A DNA stretch of 64,000 bases from assembly GCF_003002095.1 (NCBI RefSeq), contig NZ_PVZC01000004.1:620001-684000 (forward strand), given 5' to 3'. The position numbers and the translations under genes were made by a program. Shown piece after piece: positions 7,979 to 15,641 of this stretch (position 1 is its first letter; every line of letters begins with the position of its first letter). This DNA is from Allonocardiopsis opalescens (GTDB taxonomy: Bacteria > Actinomycetota > Actinomycetes > Streptosporangiales > Streptosporangiaceae). The notes below the pieces were generated by a model. That model ran no database searches, was not told where the DNA came from, and worked only from the letters and a program-made list of their open reading frames with translations.

Positions 7979-8836
7979 CTAGTCCCGGTCCGGTGCCTCG
8001 GCGAGCAGTTCGCCGGTGAGCCGGTCCAGGCGGCGGGCGGCGGCGGGGTCGAAGGTCCGCAGGTCCAGCGGGACCGGCTTGCCGCGGTCGTCGGCGGTGA
8101 GCGGCGCCGCCGGCGGCGCGTCGATCCACCGGCTCAGCGGCTCGATCGCCTCGGCGACCGGGCGGGCCGCGACCGCGGCCAGCAGCCGCAGCACGGTGCG
8201 CACGGGCGGCCGGACGCCGCCGAGGTCGGTGGCGGTGAAGCCGGGGTGGTACAGCACGTACGGCACGGCGCCGGCCGAGCGCTCGGCGAAGGCGACGCCG
8301 AGCAGGTCGTTGGCGCGCCCGGCCTGGAGCTGGGCGCGCACCGCGCTGTAGCGGCGCTCCAGCCGGAGATCGTCCCAGTGCACGGCACCCACCCGGGTCC
8401 CCGGCCCGGCGACGTTGACGACGACGGGGCGCGGCGCCGCCTGGAGCCGGTCGTAGAGGCCGTGCCCGAGCAGGTAGCGGCTGAGGTAGTACAGCGCGAA
8501 GGTGGCCTCCACGCCGTCACCGGTCAGCCGGTGCCGCAGGTACTGCCGGTTGGCGCACAGCACCAGCGCGTCCACCGCGCCGAACTCGCGCCGGATGCCC
8601 GCGACCACGCGCCGGTTCTCCGCCACCGAGCCCAGGTCGGCGCGGAGGACGTGCAGCCGTCCGGCGCCGCCGGTCGCCTCGGCGTCGGCGCGCAGCCGCC
8701 GCCCCTTGTCCGCGCTGCTGCCGATCGCCACCACCGTGTCGCCGCGCGCCAGCCGGTCCAGCACCAGCCCGCGCCCCATGCCGTCGGTGCCCCCGCTGAT
8801 CACGACGGTCCGCGGCGTCCCCGTGTCTGCCTGCAC
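7979..8836 (-). CDS. SDR-like NAD(P)-binding protein with altered catalytic residues
   Basis: The protein has 285 residues. The Rossmann glycine motif is GGTDGMG near the N-terminus, and the NAD-binding pattern continues with a segment like NNAG (LVLCANRQYL). In related short-chain dehydrogenases the next part reads Y-S..K.AYxQSKLAN. Here it is YSAVRAQLQAGRANDLLG, so the catalytic Tyr is Gln and the Lys is lost. It may bind nucleotide without the normal chemistry, like NmrA-type redox sensors, but this is inference. The start is a GTG at 8836 with GGAGGCGACAG just upstream. It is divergent from an HxlR gene. Confidence 0.8.
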   Translation of the reverse strand: MQADTGTPRTVVISGGTDGMGRGLVLDRLARGDTVVAIGSSADKGRRLRADAEATGGAGRLHVLRADLGSVAENRRVVAGIRREFGAVDALVLCANRQYLRHRLTGDGVEATFALYYLSRYLLGHGLYDRLQAAPRPVVVNVAGPGTRVGAVHWDDLRLERRYSAVRAQLQAGRANDLLGVAFAERSAGAVPYVLYHPGFTATDLGGVRPPVRTVLRLLAAVAARPVAEAIEPLSRWIDAPPAAPLTADDRGKPVPLDLRTFDPAAARRLDRLTGELLAEAPDRD

Positions 8837-8853
8837 CTGTCGCCTCCAGTCGT

Positions 8854-8868
8854 TACGGTCTGTCCGTA
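8854..8868. promoter_or_regulatory. Candidate HxlR operator
   Basis: TACGG (8854-8858) and CCGTA (8864-8868) form a short inverted repeat with a 5-base centre, in the 85-base gap between the divergent SDR-like gene (start 8836) and the HxlR gene (start 8922). The arm length and position fit an HxlR dimer site, but short repeats also arise by chance in this DNA. Confidence 0.35.
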
Positions 8869-8921
8869 CCCTCTGCCCAAATGATCCGCATTCCGGGCAC
8901 GCAGCGTAAGGAGGCACATTC

Positions 8922-9371
8922 ATGTGCGCAGCGGACACCGGCGTCCCTCTTGCCGTCTCGGCCCCGCTGGCCGTTCCGGTGCGTCGGGCCGAGCACGAGG
9001 CGTGCCCGGTGGCCGACGTGCTGCGGCGCGTCGGCGACCGGTGGAGCGTGCTCGTGGTGGTGCTGCTCGGCCGCCGCCCGTACCGCTTCAACGAGCTGCA
9101 CCGCGCGGTGGAGGGCATCAGCCAGCGGATGCTGACCCGCACGCTGCGCGGCCTGGAGGCCGACGGACTGGTGCGCAGGACCGTCTTCCCCACCGTGCCG
9201 CCCGCCGTCGAGTACGAGCTCACCGAGTTGGGCGGCACCCTGCTGGGACCGCTGTCGGCGGTGGCGGAGTGGGCCATGGCGCACCGCGGCGAGATCGAGG
9301 CGGCGCGGGCGGCCGCCGCTCAGGCGGCCGAGCCGCCCAGCAGCTCGGCGCCGGCCAGCGGGTTGAAGTAG
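8922..9371 (+). CDS. HxlR-family transcriptional regulator
   Basis: The protein has 149 residues. It is a second HxlR protein: HEACPVADVLRRVGDRWSVL carries the conserved Cys (residue 28), followed by the HTH RFNELHRAVEGISQRMLTRT and the wing PTVPPAVEYELTELG. The C-terminal 30 residues are an Ala-rich tail. It is divergent from the SDR-like gene and is probably its regulator. The start has GTAAGGAGGCACATTC upstream, a strong ribosome site. Its last 52 bases overlap the convergent SnoaL-like gene, which is unusual but both frames are well supported. Confidence 0.9.
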   Translation: MCAADTGVPLAVSAPLAVPVRRAEHEACPVADVLRRVGDRWSVLVVVLLGRRPYRFNELHRAVEGISQRMLTRTLRGLEADGLVRRTVFPTVPPAVEYELTELGGTLLGPLSAVAEWAMAHRGEIEAARAAAAQAAEPPSSSAPASGLK

Positions 9372-9748
9372 TCGCGCCAGTGCGCGATGCGGCCCTCGCG
9401 CACCCGCAGCACCTGCACGTAGCGCAGCACGTAGCCGCGTCCCGTGCCGGCCACCTCGCCGTGGGCGTCGTACTCGGCGATGACCACCTCCGGGTCGTCG
9501 GTGCGGTACACGGCCATGTCGCGGAACTCCCGGTGCACCAGCGGCGTCTCGGCGATGGCGGCCAGCTCCGCCCGGATCGCCGCCCGGCCGCGCACGACCG
9601 AGGGCCGGCCCGGGGGAGCGAAGGGCAGTTCGAGCACGCCGTCCTCGGCGAACAGCTCGGCGAAGCCGGTGAGGTCCTTGGCCAGGAACAGCTCGACCAG
9701 ACGGTCGAACATCTCACGCGGCGTGGTCGTCTCGGTCGGTGCGGACAT
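9320..9748 (-). CDS. SnoaL-like / nuclear transport factor 2-fold protein
   Basis: The protein has 142 residues in the NTF2-like cone fold: an N-terminal helix pair (MFDRLVELFLAKDLTGFAEL), FAEDGVLELPFAPPG, a central strand ending in EYDAHGEVAGTG, and the last strands VLRVREGRIAHWRDYFNP. These small proteins act as isomerases, hydrolases or ligand binders. No activity can be assigned. It starts at ATG 9748 after AAGGAGTCCGCC. It is divergent from a TetR gene with several inverted repeats between them, so it is probably the TetR target. It overlaps the 3' end of the convergent HxlR gene by 52 bases. Confidence 0.88.
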   Translation of the reverse strand: MSAPTETTTPREMFDRLVELFLAKDLTGFAELFAEDGVLELPFAPPGRPSVVRGRAAIRAELAAIAETPLVHREFRDMAVYRTDDPEVVIAEYDAHGEVAGTGRGYVLRYVQVLRVREGRIAHWRDYFNPLAGAELLGGSAA

Positions 9749-9767
9749 GGCGGACTCCTTCATTGAA

Positions 9768-9809
9768 CGTTCGTTTATGAAACGAGCGTACAATGAACGG
9801 GAAGGTTCA
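9768..9809. promoter_or_regulatory. TetR operators between SnoaL-like gene and TetR gene
   Basis: Two inverted repeats are visible. CGTTCGTTT (9768-9776) pairs with AAACGAGCG (9780-9788), 8 of 9 positions. TGAAC (9794-9798) pairs with GTTCA (9805-9809). AGCGTA at 9785-9790 (TACGCT on the minus strand) may be the SnoaL -10. TACAAT at 9821-9826 lies 7 bases before the TetR ATG at 9833 and fits a leaderless -10. The pattern is that of an autoregulated TetR pair. Confidence 0.6.
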
Positions 9810-9832
9810 TACAACGGACGTACAATCAGAAG

Positions 9833-10441
9833 ATGACCGAACCGAAGCAGGCCGTGTCCCGCTCCGAGCAGCGACGCCAGACCGAGCTGCGCATCCTGCG
9901 GGCCGCCCGGCGCTCCTTCGCCGAACACGGCTTCGACCGCACCACCATCCGGGCCGTCGCCCGAGAGGCGCGCGTCAACCCCGGGCTGGTCATGCACTAC
10001 TACGGCTCCAAGGAGGAGCTGTTCGTCCGGGCCACCCGGGTGGAGTCCGCCGAGCCCGCCGCCGAGGGCAGCCCCGAGCAGATCGCCGAGCAGCTGCTCG
10101 ACGCGCTGCGCACCAAGCTGACCTCGGAGCCCGACGGCACGCTCGCCGTCCTGCGGTCCATGCTGACCCACCCGGAGGCGGCCCGCGGCGTGCGCGAGGC
10201 GCTGAACCGGCAGCACGGCAAGATCTACGAGAGCCTGCCCGGCGAGGACGCCGCGCTGCGCGCCGGCCTGACCGGCGCGATCACGCTCGGGGTGGTCGTC
10301 GGCCGCTTCCTGCTCGAACTCGACGGGCTGCGCGACGCGCCGCCGGAGCGGATCGTCGAGCTGCTCGAACCCTGCGTGCAGTCGCTCGTCGGCGCCGAGC
10401 CGCGGCCGCCGCACGGGTTCGAGCCCTGCGGAGAGCCCTAG
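9833..10441 (+). CDS. TetR-family transcriptional regulator
   Basis: The protein has 202 residues. The N-terminal TetR HTH is clear: RILRAARRSFAEHGFDRTTI, then RAVAREARVNPGLVMHYYGS with recognition helix and KEELF following, around residues 20-70. The C-terminal domain (about 80-200) is the variable ligand-binding and dimerisation part, with FLLELDGLRD near its end as in AcrR-like regulators of the TetR_C_17 type. It is divergent from the SnoaL-like gene, so it likely represses both itself and that gene. The ATG lies 7 bases after a TACAAT hexamer and lacks a clear ribosome site, so the mRNA may be leaderless. Confidence 0.92.
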   Translation: MTEPKQAVSRSEQRRQTELRILRAARRSFAEHGFDRTTIRAVAREARVNPGLVMHYYGSKEELFVRATRVESAEPAAEGSPEQIAEQLLDALRTKLTSEPDGTLAVLRSMLTHPEAARGVREALNRQHGKIYESLPGEDAALRAGLTGAITLGVVVGRFLLELDGLRDAPPERIVELLEPCVQSLVGAEPRPPHGFEPCGEP

Positions 10442-10512
10442 GCCGAGCGGCCCATGCTCGCAGGCGGTACCGACAGCGCCGCGACCACACCGATTTCGGT
10501 ACTTTAGACTTG

Positions 10513-10524
10513 ACTTATATAAGT
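10513..10524. promoter_or_regulatory. Perfect 12-bp AT-rich palindrome, ArsR-type operator
   Basis: ACTTATATAAGT (10513-10524) is a perfect palindrome and the most AT-rich spot for several kb. It resembles the operators of ArsR regulators that precede SRPBCC genes. No intact ArsR gene follows, see the remnant at 10589. Confidence 0.55.
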
Positions 10525-10588
10525 GAATGCTTCAGATTGGTCGCGTGCACGCCCGGCGCCCCCCGGGCGCACCCGCGCGGAGGCCGAT

Positions 10589-10729
10589 ATGCGTTCGAAA
10601 CGGCTGCGCCGGTGCTGGCAGCGGCGGCTGGACGCGCTCGCCGCCGAACTCGCGCACGGCCGCGCCGGGGGCGGCGACGCGCGCCCCGCCGCACCGCCCA
10701 CCCCGCGCCGACCAGGAAGAGGACCCGCG
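10589..10729 (+). pseudogene. C-terminal stub of an ArsR regulator, in frame with the SRPBCC gene
   Basis: ATG at 10589 has a good ribosome site (GCGGAGGCCGAT) and opens a 47-codon frame with CWQRRLDALAAELAHGRAGG. This looks like the C-terminus of ArsR proteins that normally precede AHSA1/SRPBCC genes (pattern F-W-x-x-R-L-D-A-L-x-x-E-L). The DNA-binding part is absent. There is no stop codon before the SRPBCC ATG at 10730, so translation from 10589 would give an SRPBCC protein with a 47-residue extension. The operator-like palindrome upstream is kept. The ArsR origin is inferred from one short motif. Confidence 0.4.
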
Positions 10730-11365
10730 ATGATCGACATCGTCAACCAGCTCAATGCCATCCGGCGCGAGGCCGGCGGCCGCCCGTCCGAGGACGGCGA
10801 GCTGGCCGCCGTCGTCCTGCGCCGCGAGTACGGCGCGCCCGCCGACGACGTCTGGGACGCGATCACCGATCCCGACCGCGTCCGGCGCTGGTTCACCAAG
10901 CTCGGCGGCGAGCTGCGCGAGGGCGGGAACTTCCAGCTGGAGGGCAACGCCGGCGGCGACATCGTCCGCTGCGAGCGGCCCAGCCTGCTGCGCGTCACCT
11001 TCGGCGGCCCCGCCAGCATCGTGGAACTCCGCCTCACCGCCCTGGACGGCGGCCGCACCGAGCTGGTGCTGGAGCACACCGTCCCCCTCGCCGCGGTCGG
11101 CACCAGGGCCGGCGCCCTCTACGTCGGCCCCGGCTGGGACGGCGCCTTCATGGGCCTGGACCTCTACCTGGGCGGGCACGTCACCGAGGACTTCGACCCG
11201 GCCGCCGCCGCCGGCTCCCTGGAGGCGCAGGAGTTCTCCCAGGGCTCGATCCAGGCGTGGACCGCGCTGCTGCGGGAGAGCGGCTACGCCTCCGCCGAGG
11301 AGATCGACGCCGCCTATAAGGTCGCGACGGGTCAGTACACCCCCGACCTGGACGGCAAGGACTAG
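10730..11365 (+). CDS. SRPBCC (AHSA1/START-like) domain protein
   Basis: The protein has 211 residues from ATG 10730, which has AGGAAGAGGACCCGCG upstream. The AHSA1 signature is strong: LRREYGAPADDVWDAITDPD, then RVRRWFTKLGGEL, GGNFQLEGNAGGDI and LTALDGGRTELVLEHTVP. The fold is a hydrophobic cavity that binds lipids or ligands, or in Aha1 activates Hsp90. The C-terminal 60 residues add GWDGAFMGLDLYLGGHV and a helical tail. These genes are usually the second gene of an ArsR-SRPBCC operon, but here only an ArsR stub remains upstream, in the same frame. A 14-bp hairpin overlaps the stop codon. Confidence 0.9.
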   Translation: MIDIVNQLNAIRREAGGRPSEDGELAAVVLRREYGAPADDVWDAITDPDRVRRWFTKLGGELREGGNFQLEGNAGGDIVRCERPSLLRVTFGGPASIVELRLTALDGGRTELVLEHTVPLAAVGTRAGALYVGPGWDGAFMGLDLYLGGHVTEDFDPAAAAGSLEAQEFSQGSIQAWTALLRESGYASAEEIDAAYKVATGQYTPDLDGKD

Positions 11366-11393
11366 GCCCGGCCGTGGAGACGGCCGGGCCTAG
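11362..11393. terminator. Terminator, 14-bp stem with GGAG loop
   Basis: CTAGGCCCGGCCGT (11362-11375) and its exact complement (11380-11393) flank a 4-base loop. The left arm contains the SRPBCC stop codon TAG. It also faces the end of the convergent ABC permease gene at 11414 and can terminate both. Confidence 0.8.
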
Positions 11394-11413
11394 TCCCGCC
11401 GCACCGGGGTCGG

Positions 11414-12142
11414 TCACCGGCGCGGCTCCCAGCGGAACATCCGCGCCGCCAGCGCGACCGCGACGACGACCCAGGCCAGCGTGGGCGCCAGCAGCAGCAG
11501 GGAGTCCCCGAGGGAGGCGCCGCCGGTCCAGGCGTTGACGACCAGCTCGGCGGCCGAGCCGCCCGGGAGCAGCCGCTTGAGCAGCCCCAGCTCCTCGGTG
11601 CCGGTGAACCCCACCCAGCCGGCGACGGCGAGGGTGCCGACCATGACGGGCAGCGTGGTCACCTGGGCGTGCTCGGGGGAGTTGGTCAGCCCGGCCGTGG
11701 CCAGCCCCAGGCCGAGCATCATGACCGCCGTCGCCAGGACGGCCGCCACCAGCAGGGGGACGTCGGCCGGCCCGCCGCCGACCACGGCCAGCACGGTCAG
11801 CACCACGGCCACCTGGACCAGCGTGATCGCGGTGACCGGGAGCAGCAGCCCGGACAGGATGCCCGCGTCGCCCGCCGCCGTGGAGCGCAGCCGCTTGAGG
11901 AAGAGGTTCTGCCGGCGCGAGGCGAGCGTGGTCACCGCGGTGGTGTAGAGCCCCAGCGCCATCGCCAGGAACATCAGCACCGCGGCGATGCCGCCCAGGC
12001 CCAGCGCCGCGCTCACGGCCGGGACGGACTCGTGCAGGTAGATGTACATCGCGCTGGACGCGACGGGGATGACCAGCATGGTGACCAGAACCGCCCGGTT
12101 CCGGAAGAGCTGGATCAGCTCGCTGCGAGCGATCGGGAACAT
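11414..12142 (-). CDS. ABC-2 type transporter permease
   Basis: The protein has 242 residues with six predicted membrane segments, the usual size and layout of DrrB/YadH-type ABC-2 exporters. It begins MFPIARSELIQLFRNRAVLV, the amphipathic start before helix 1. The loop LASRRQNLFLKRLRSTAAGD is the conserved cytosolic ABC-2 segment near residues 78-97. It pairs with the ATPase encoded just upstream (12191-13075, 48-base gap) to form a half-size exporter. Divergent sensor-kinase and response-regulator genes suggest cell-envelope or antibiotic stress control. The cargo is unknown. Confidence 0.92.
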   Translation of the reverse strand: MFPIARSELIQLFRNRAVLVTMLVIPVASSAMYIYLHESVPAVSAALGLGGIAAVLMFLAMALGLYTTAVTTLASRRQNLFLKRLRSTAAGDAGILSGLLLPVTAITLVQVAVVLTVLAVVGGGPADVPLLVAAVLATAVMMLGLGLATAGLTNSPEHAQVTTLPVMVGTLAVAGWVGFTGTEELGLLKRLLPGGSAAELVVNAWTGGASLGDSLLLLAPTLAWVVVAVALAARMFRWEPRR

Positions 12143-12190
12143 GGTGGAGGTCCTTTTCTCAGGTGTTCGGGATCCGGCGGGCGGCGCGGG

Positions 12191-13075
12191 CTAGTCGCCG
12201 CCGATGGAGCGCAGGACGTCGTCGAGCCGGGTGGGCCCGGCCTGGAGCTCCCGCAGCTCCACCGCGCCGTCCTGCGCCCAGCGGAGCAGGGTGTGCAGGT
12301 CCTTCTGCAGGGCGAAGGTCTCGATGAGGAAGCCGCCGTCGCTCCCGCGCACGGCGTGCAGGGGCAGCGCCGGCGCGGGACCGGCGAGGGAGAAGCGGAT
12401 CTCGGCCGGCAGGGTCCGCGTCAGCTCCGCGACGGTCCCCTCCCGGTGGAAGACGCCCTTGTGCATCAGCCCGATGCGGTCGGCGCGCTGCTGGGCCTCC
12501 TCCAGGTAGTGCGTGGTGAGCACGATGGTGGACCCGTCCTCGCGCAGCCGGTCCACGGCCTCCCACAGGGCGTGCCTGGACTGCACGTCCAGGCCGGTGG
12601 TGGGCTCGTCCAGAAAGATCAGCTCCGGCGTCCCGTACACGGCGGTGGCGAAGTCCAGCCGCCGCTTCTCGCCCCCCGACAGCTGGGACACCTCGGTGCC
12701 GGCCCGGTCCGACAGGCCGACCAGGCCGAGCACGCGCCCGACCTGGTCGGCGCGCCCGCTCAGCGCCCCGATCAGCCCGACGGACTCCCGCACCGTCAGA
12801 TCCGGGGAGAAACCGCTCTCCTGGAGCATGACGCCCATCCGGGGCCGCACCGCGCGCCGGTCGCGCGGGCTGTGCCCGAAGACCCGCACGGTGCCCGAGG
12901 TGGCGGCGCGGTGCCCCTCGACGGTCTCCAGGGTCGAGGTCTTGCCCGCCCCGTTCGTGCCGAGCAGGGCGTACAGCTCGCCCCGCTCCACCTGGAAGGA
13001 CAGGTTCTTCACCGCGTGGAAGTCGCCGTACCTGACGTTCAGTCCGTCGACGTCGATGACTGGTGTAGAGGTCAT
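12191..13075 (-). CDS. ABC transporter ATP-binding protein (drug/lipid exporter type)
   Basis: The protein has 294 residues. Walker A is GTNGAGKT at 39-46, the signature is LSGGEKRR, Walker B is LIFLDEPTTG and the switch His is in TIVLTTHYLEEA. The C-terminal 80 residues form the DrrA-like extension that follows the nucleotide-binding domain. It energises the ABC-2 permease encoded next (11414-12142). I chose ATG 13075 because the homologous sequence begins at once (VIDVDGLNVRYGDFHAVK). The promoter region is shared with the divergent histidine kinase gene at 13238, so the pair is probably its regulon. Confidence 0.94.
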   Translation of the reverse strand: MTSTPVIDVDGLNVRYGDFHAVKNLSFQVERGELYALLGTNGAGKTSTLETVEGHRAATSGTVRVFGHSPRDRRAVRPRMGVMLQESGFSPDLTVRESVGLIGALSGRADQVGRVLGLVGLSDRAGTEVSQLSGGEKRRLDFATAVYGTPELIFLDEPTTGLDVQSRHALWEAVDRLREDGSTIVLTTHYLEEAQQRADRIGLMHKGVFHREGTVAELTRTLPAEIRFSLAGPAPALPLHAVRGSDGGFLIETFALQKDLHTLLRWAQDGAVELRELQAGPTRLDDVLRSIGGD

Positions 13076-13118
13076 GCCCTGATTCCAGCCGCCGGCCGGC
13101 CGGTCCGGCAGTGGGACC

Positions 13119-13172
13119 GCGTCACCACTCCGCCATGACGTTCCTGCGGGTGGAGCCATGACGCGGCGTCAC
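13119..13172. promoter_or_regulatory. Repeats in the bidirectional ABC / two-component promoter
   Basis: GCCATGACG occurs twice (13132-13140 and 13155-13163, 23 bases apart), and GCGTCAC also twice (13119-13125 and 13166-13172). The second GCCATGACG and the second GCGTCAC form an imperfect palindrome, CCATGACGCGGCGTCACTGG. Such clustered half-sites between a NarL/DesR-type system and an ABC exporter are the likely binding sites of the response regulator encoded at 14376. Confidence 0.5.
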
Positions 13173-13237
13173 TGGTGGCGGCGCCGGGCAGGATGGAGAC
13201 TGGGCCGGAGATGTCGGCGCGGGGAGGGGCGCACACG

Positions 13238-14356
13238 GTGGCCGAGCGGACCGAGACGACGCAGGGAACGCTGCGCCGGCTGAACCTCAGCGTGGTGCAC
13301 GGATCGCTGTCGGCCGTGGGCGCCCTGCTGGTGGCGAGCGACTCCGACAGCTGGTGGGAGGCGTGCGTCCTCGTCCTGAGCCTGGTCGTCGCCCTGTTCA
13401 CCGTCTCGCGCTGGACGCAGGGACGCGCCTCCCGCGTCCTGGCGCCCGGGCTGGCCGTCACCGCGGCCGTGTGGGCCTTCGGCGTGCTGGTGACCGACAG
13501 CGGGACGGCGTCCTACGGCTTCGCGATCGTGGGCACGATCGTCGTCCACCGGTCGGCGCGCCGCCGGCGGGCGGTGCTCGCGGGGATGGGTGCCTTCGCC
13601 GCCGCGGTGCTCGCGGCGCGGCTGCTGGCCGACCAGGGGAACCCGCTCGACGGCTTCCTGCCGATCCTCGTCGGCTCCGCGGGCGTCGCCATTGGGGGAG
13701 CCGCCCTCACCTTCCTCAACCTGCTGGTCTACGACCTGCTGGCCGAGCTGGAGCGGGCGAGGGAGCGCGAGGCGGAGCTGGCCGTCATCCGGGAGCGCGT
13801 CCGCTTCGCCGGCGACCTGCACGACATCCAGGGCCACACCCTGCACGTGGTGAAGCTGAAGACCGCGCTGGCCGAGAAGCTGCTCCGCAGCGACCTCGCA
13901 CGGGCCGAGGAGGAGCTGCGCGAGGTGCGCGCCCTGGTCGGCGACACCATCACCCAGACCAAGGAGCTCGCCTACGCGCAGCGGCGGCTCAACCTGTCCG
14001 CGGAGCTGGAGAACGCCAAGAACCTCTTCGAGGCGGCGGGCATCCGGGTGCGCGTCGACCGCGAGGCCGAGGTCGACCCGCGGGCGGGCGAGCTGCTCGG
14101 CCAGGTCCTGCGCGAGACGACGACCAACATCCTGCGGCACGCCCAGGCCCGGCAGGTGCGGATCACCCTGTCGGAGTCGGGCATCACCATCGTCAACGAC
14201 GGCGTGCGGGAGGACTCGCCGCCCGAGCTGAGGGGCCTGTCCGCCCTCAGGCAGCGGGTGGCCGACGACGGGGGCGAACTGACGGTGGAGCGCGGGGACG
14301 GGCGCTTCCTGACGGCCGCCGCCTTCCCGCGCCTGCGCTCGGGCGCCGCCCTGTGA
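13238..14356 (+). CDS. Sensor histidine kinase, DesK/NarX-like (HisKA_3)
   Basis: The protein has 372 residues from GTG 13238, preceded by GGGGAGGGGCGCACAC. An upstream ATG at 13211 has poor spacing. About five hydrophobic segments fill residues 20-165, then a coiled coil. The phospho-acceptor is His195 in DLHDIQGHTLHVVKLK. The HATPase_c domain follows, with the N-box QVLRETTTNILRHAQ and G-box-like VNDGVREDSPPELRGLSALR. Membrane topology and DHDIQGHT resemble DesK, which senses membrane state. It overlaps functionally with the next gene (RR, 19 bases later) and faces the ABC exporter. Confidence 0.92.
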   Translation: MAERTETTQGTLRRLNLSVVHGSLSAVGALLVASDSDSWWEACVLVLSLVVALFTVSRWTQGRASRVLAPGLAVTAAVWAFGVLVTDSGTASYGFAIVGTIVVHRSARRRRAVLAGMGAFAAAVLAARLLADQGNPLDGFLPILVGSAGVAIGGAALTFLNLLVYDLLAELERAREREAELAVIRERVRFAGDLHDIQGHTLHVVKLKTALAEKLLRSDLARAEEELREVRALVGDTITQTKELAYAQRRLNLSAELENAKNLFEAAGIRVRVDREAEVDPRAGELLGQVLRETTTNILRHAQARQVRITLSESGITIVNDGVREDSPPELRGLSALRQRVADDGGELTVERGDGRFLTAAAFPRLRSGAAL

Positions 14357-14375
14357 ACATCCGGAGGGACGACCG

Positions 14376-14978
14376 ATGACCACCGTGGTGCTCGCCGACG
14401 ACGAGGCCCTGCTCCGCAAGGCGCTGGCCGCGCTGCTCCCGCTGGAGGGGGAGATCACCGTGCTCGCCGAGGCCGAGGACGGCGAGGCCGCCGTGCGAGC
14501 CGCCCTGCGCCACCGGCCCGACGTGCTCGTCATCGACCTGGAGATGCCCGGCACCGACGGGCTCGGCGCCGTCGCCGAGATCCGCCGCACCCGGCCCGAG
14601 CAGGTGATCCTGATGCTGACCCGCCACGCCAGGCCCGGCGTGCTCCGCAAGGCGCTGCGGCTGGGCGTGCAGGGCTTCGTCAGCAAGTCGGCGGAGCCCG
14701 CGCACATCGCCACCGTCATCGCGGGCCTGCACGAGGGCCGGCGCTGGATCGACCCGGACGTCTCCGCGCTGGCCGTCATCGACGACTGCCCGCTCACCGA
14801 GCGGGAGGCCGACGTCCTGCGCGAGACCGGCGAGGGCTACTCTGTGGCCGACATCGCCGCCCGGCTGCACCTGGCCGAGGGCACGGTGCGCAACTACCTG
14901 TCCAACGCGATGCAGAAGACCCAGACGCGCACCCGCCACGAGGCGGCGCGCTACGCGCGCCAGCACGACTGGCTGTAG
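14376..14978 (+). CDS. NarL/LuxR-type response regulator (DesR-like)
   Basis: The protein has 200 residues. The receiver domain has the acidic pocket DDE at 8-10, the phospho-Asp at D54 in LVIDLEMPG and the conserved Lys in FVSKSAEP. The LuxR/GerE HTH occupies about 138-195 (CPLTEREADVLRETGEGYSV, IAARLHLAEGTVRNYLSNAM). It forms a cognate pair with the kinase ending 19 bases upstream. AGG of CGGAGGGACGACCG precedes the ATG. Likely targets are the repeats at 13119-13172 and thus the divergent ABC exporter. Confidence 0.94.
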   Translation: MTTVVLADDEALLRKALAALLPLEGEITVLAEAEDGEAAVRAALRHRPDVLVIDLEMPGTDGLGAVAEIRRTRPEQVILMLTRHARPGVLRKALRLGVQGFVSKSAEPAHIATVIAGLHEGRRWIDPDVSALAVIDDCPLTEREADVLRETGEGYSVADIAARLHLAEGTVRNYLSNAMQKTQTRTRHEAARYARQHDWL

Positions 14979-14990
14979 CGCCCGGCCCGC

Positions 14991-15641
14991 TCAGCGGCCG
15001 CCTGGGGTGAGCAGGCCGCGCTCGAAGGCGGCGGCGACCGCGGCCGCGCGGTCCTTCACCCCGAGCTTGGCGTAGATGTGCGCCAGGTGGCTCTTGACCG
15101 TCGCCTCGCTGATGAACAGGCTCGCGGCGGCCTCGCGGTTGGTGCCGCCGCGGGCGATCAGCGCCAGCACCTCCAGTTCGCGGGGGCTGAGCACCTCGGG
15201 CGCTGGGGCGCGCACCCGGCCCAGCACCCGCGCGGCCACCGAGGGCGACAGCACGGCCTCGCCCCGGGCCGCCGCCTCCACCGCGCGGAACAGCTCGGCG
15301 CGCGGGGCGTCCTTGAGCAGGTAGCCGGTGGCCCCGGCCTCGACGGCGGCCAGCACGTCGCCGTCGGTGTCGTAGGTGGTCAGCACCAGCACCCGGGCGG
15401 TCAGCCCGCGCTCGGCCAGCCGGGTGATCGCGCCGACGCCGTCCAGCACCGGCATCCGCAGGTCCATCAGGACCACGTCGGGCCGCCAGGCCGCCGCCTG
15501 GGCGACCGCCTCGGCGCCGTCGGCCGCCTCCGCCACCACCGCGAAGCGCGCCTCGCCGTGGAACATGCCGCGCAGGCCGTCCCTGACCACCGGGTGGTCG
15601 TCCACGATGAGCAGCCGGATCGGCGCGGGCGGCTCAGGCAC
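14991..15641 (-). CDS. NarL/LuxR-type response regulator
   Basis: The protein has 216 residues. The receiver domain shows DDH at 14-16, D60 in VVLMDLRMPVLDGV as the phosphorylation site and the Lys in GYLLKDAPR. The LuxR HTH is at about 150-205 (LSPRELEVLALIARGGTNRE, LFISEATVKSHLAHIYAKLG). The GTG start at 15641 overlaps the end of the kinase gene by 8 bases, so translation is coupled. It is the last gene of the operon ATPase-permease-kinase-regulator. Its 3' end faces the DesR-like gene of the other cassette only 13 bases away. Confidence 0.95.
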   Translation of the reverse strand: MPEPPAPIRLLIVDDHPVVRDGLRGMFHGEARFAVVAEAADGAEAVAQAAAWRPDVVLMDLRMPVLDGVGAITRLAERGLTARVLVLTTYDTDGDVLAAVEAGATGYLLKDAPRAELFRAVEAAARGEAVLSPSVAARVLGRVRAPAPEVLSPRELEVLALIARGGTNREAAASLFISEATVKSHLAHIYAKLGVKDRAAAVAAAFERGLLTPGGR

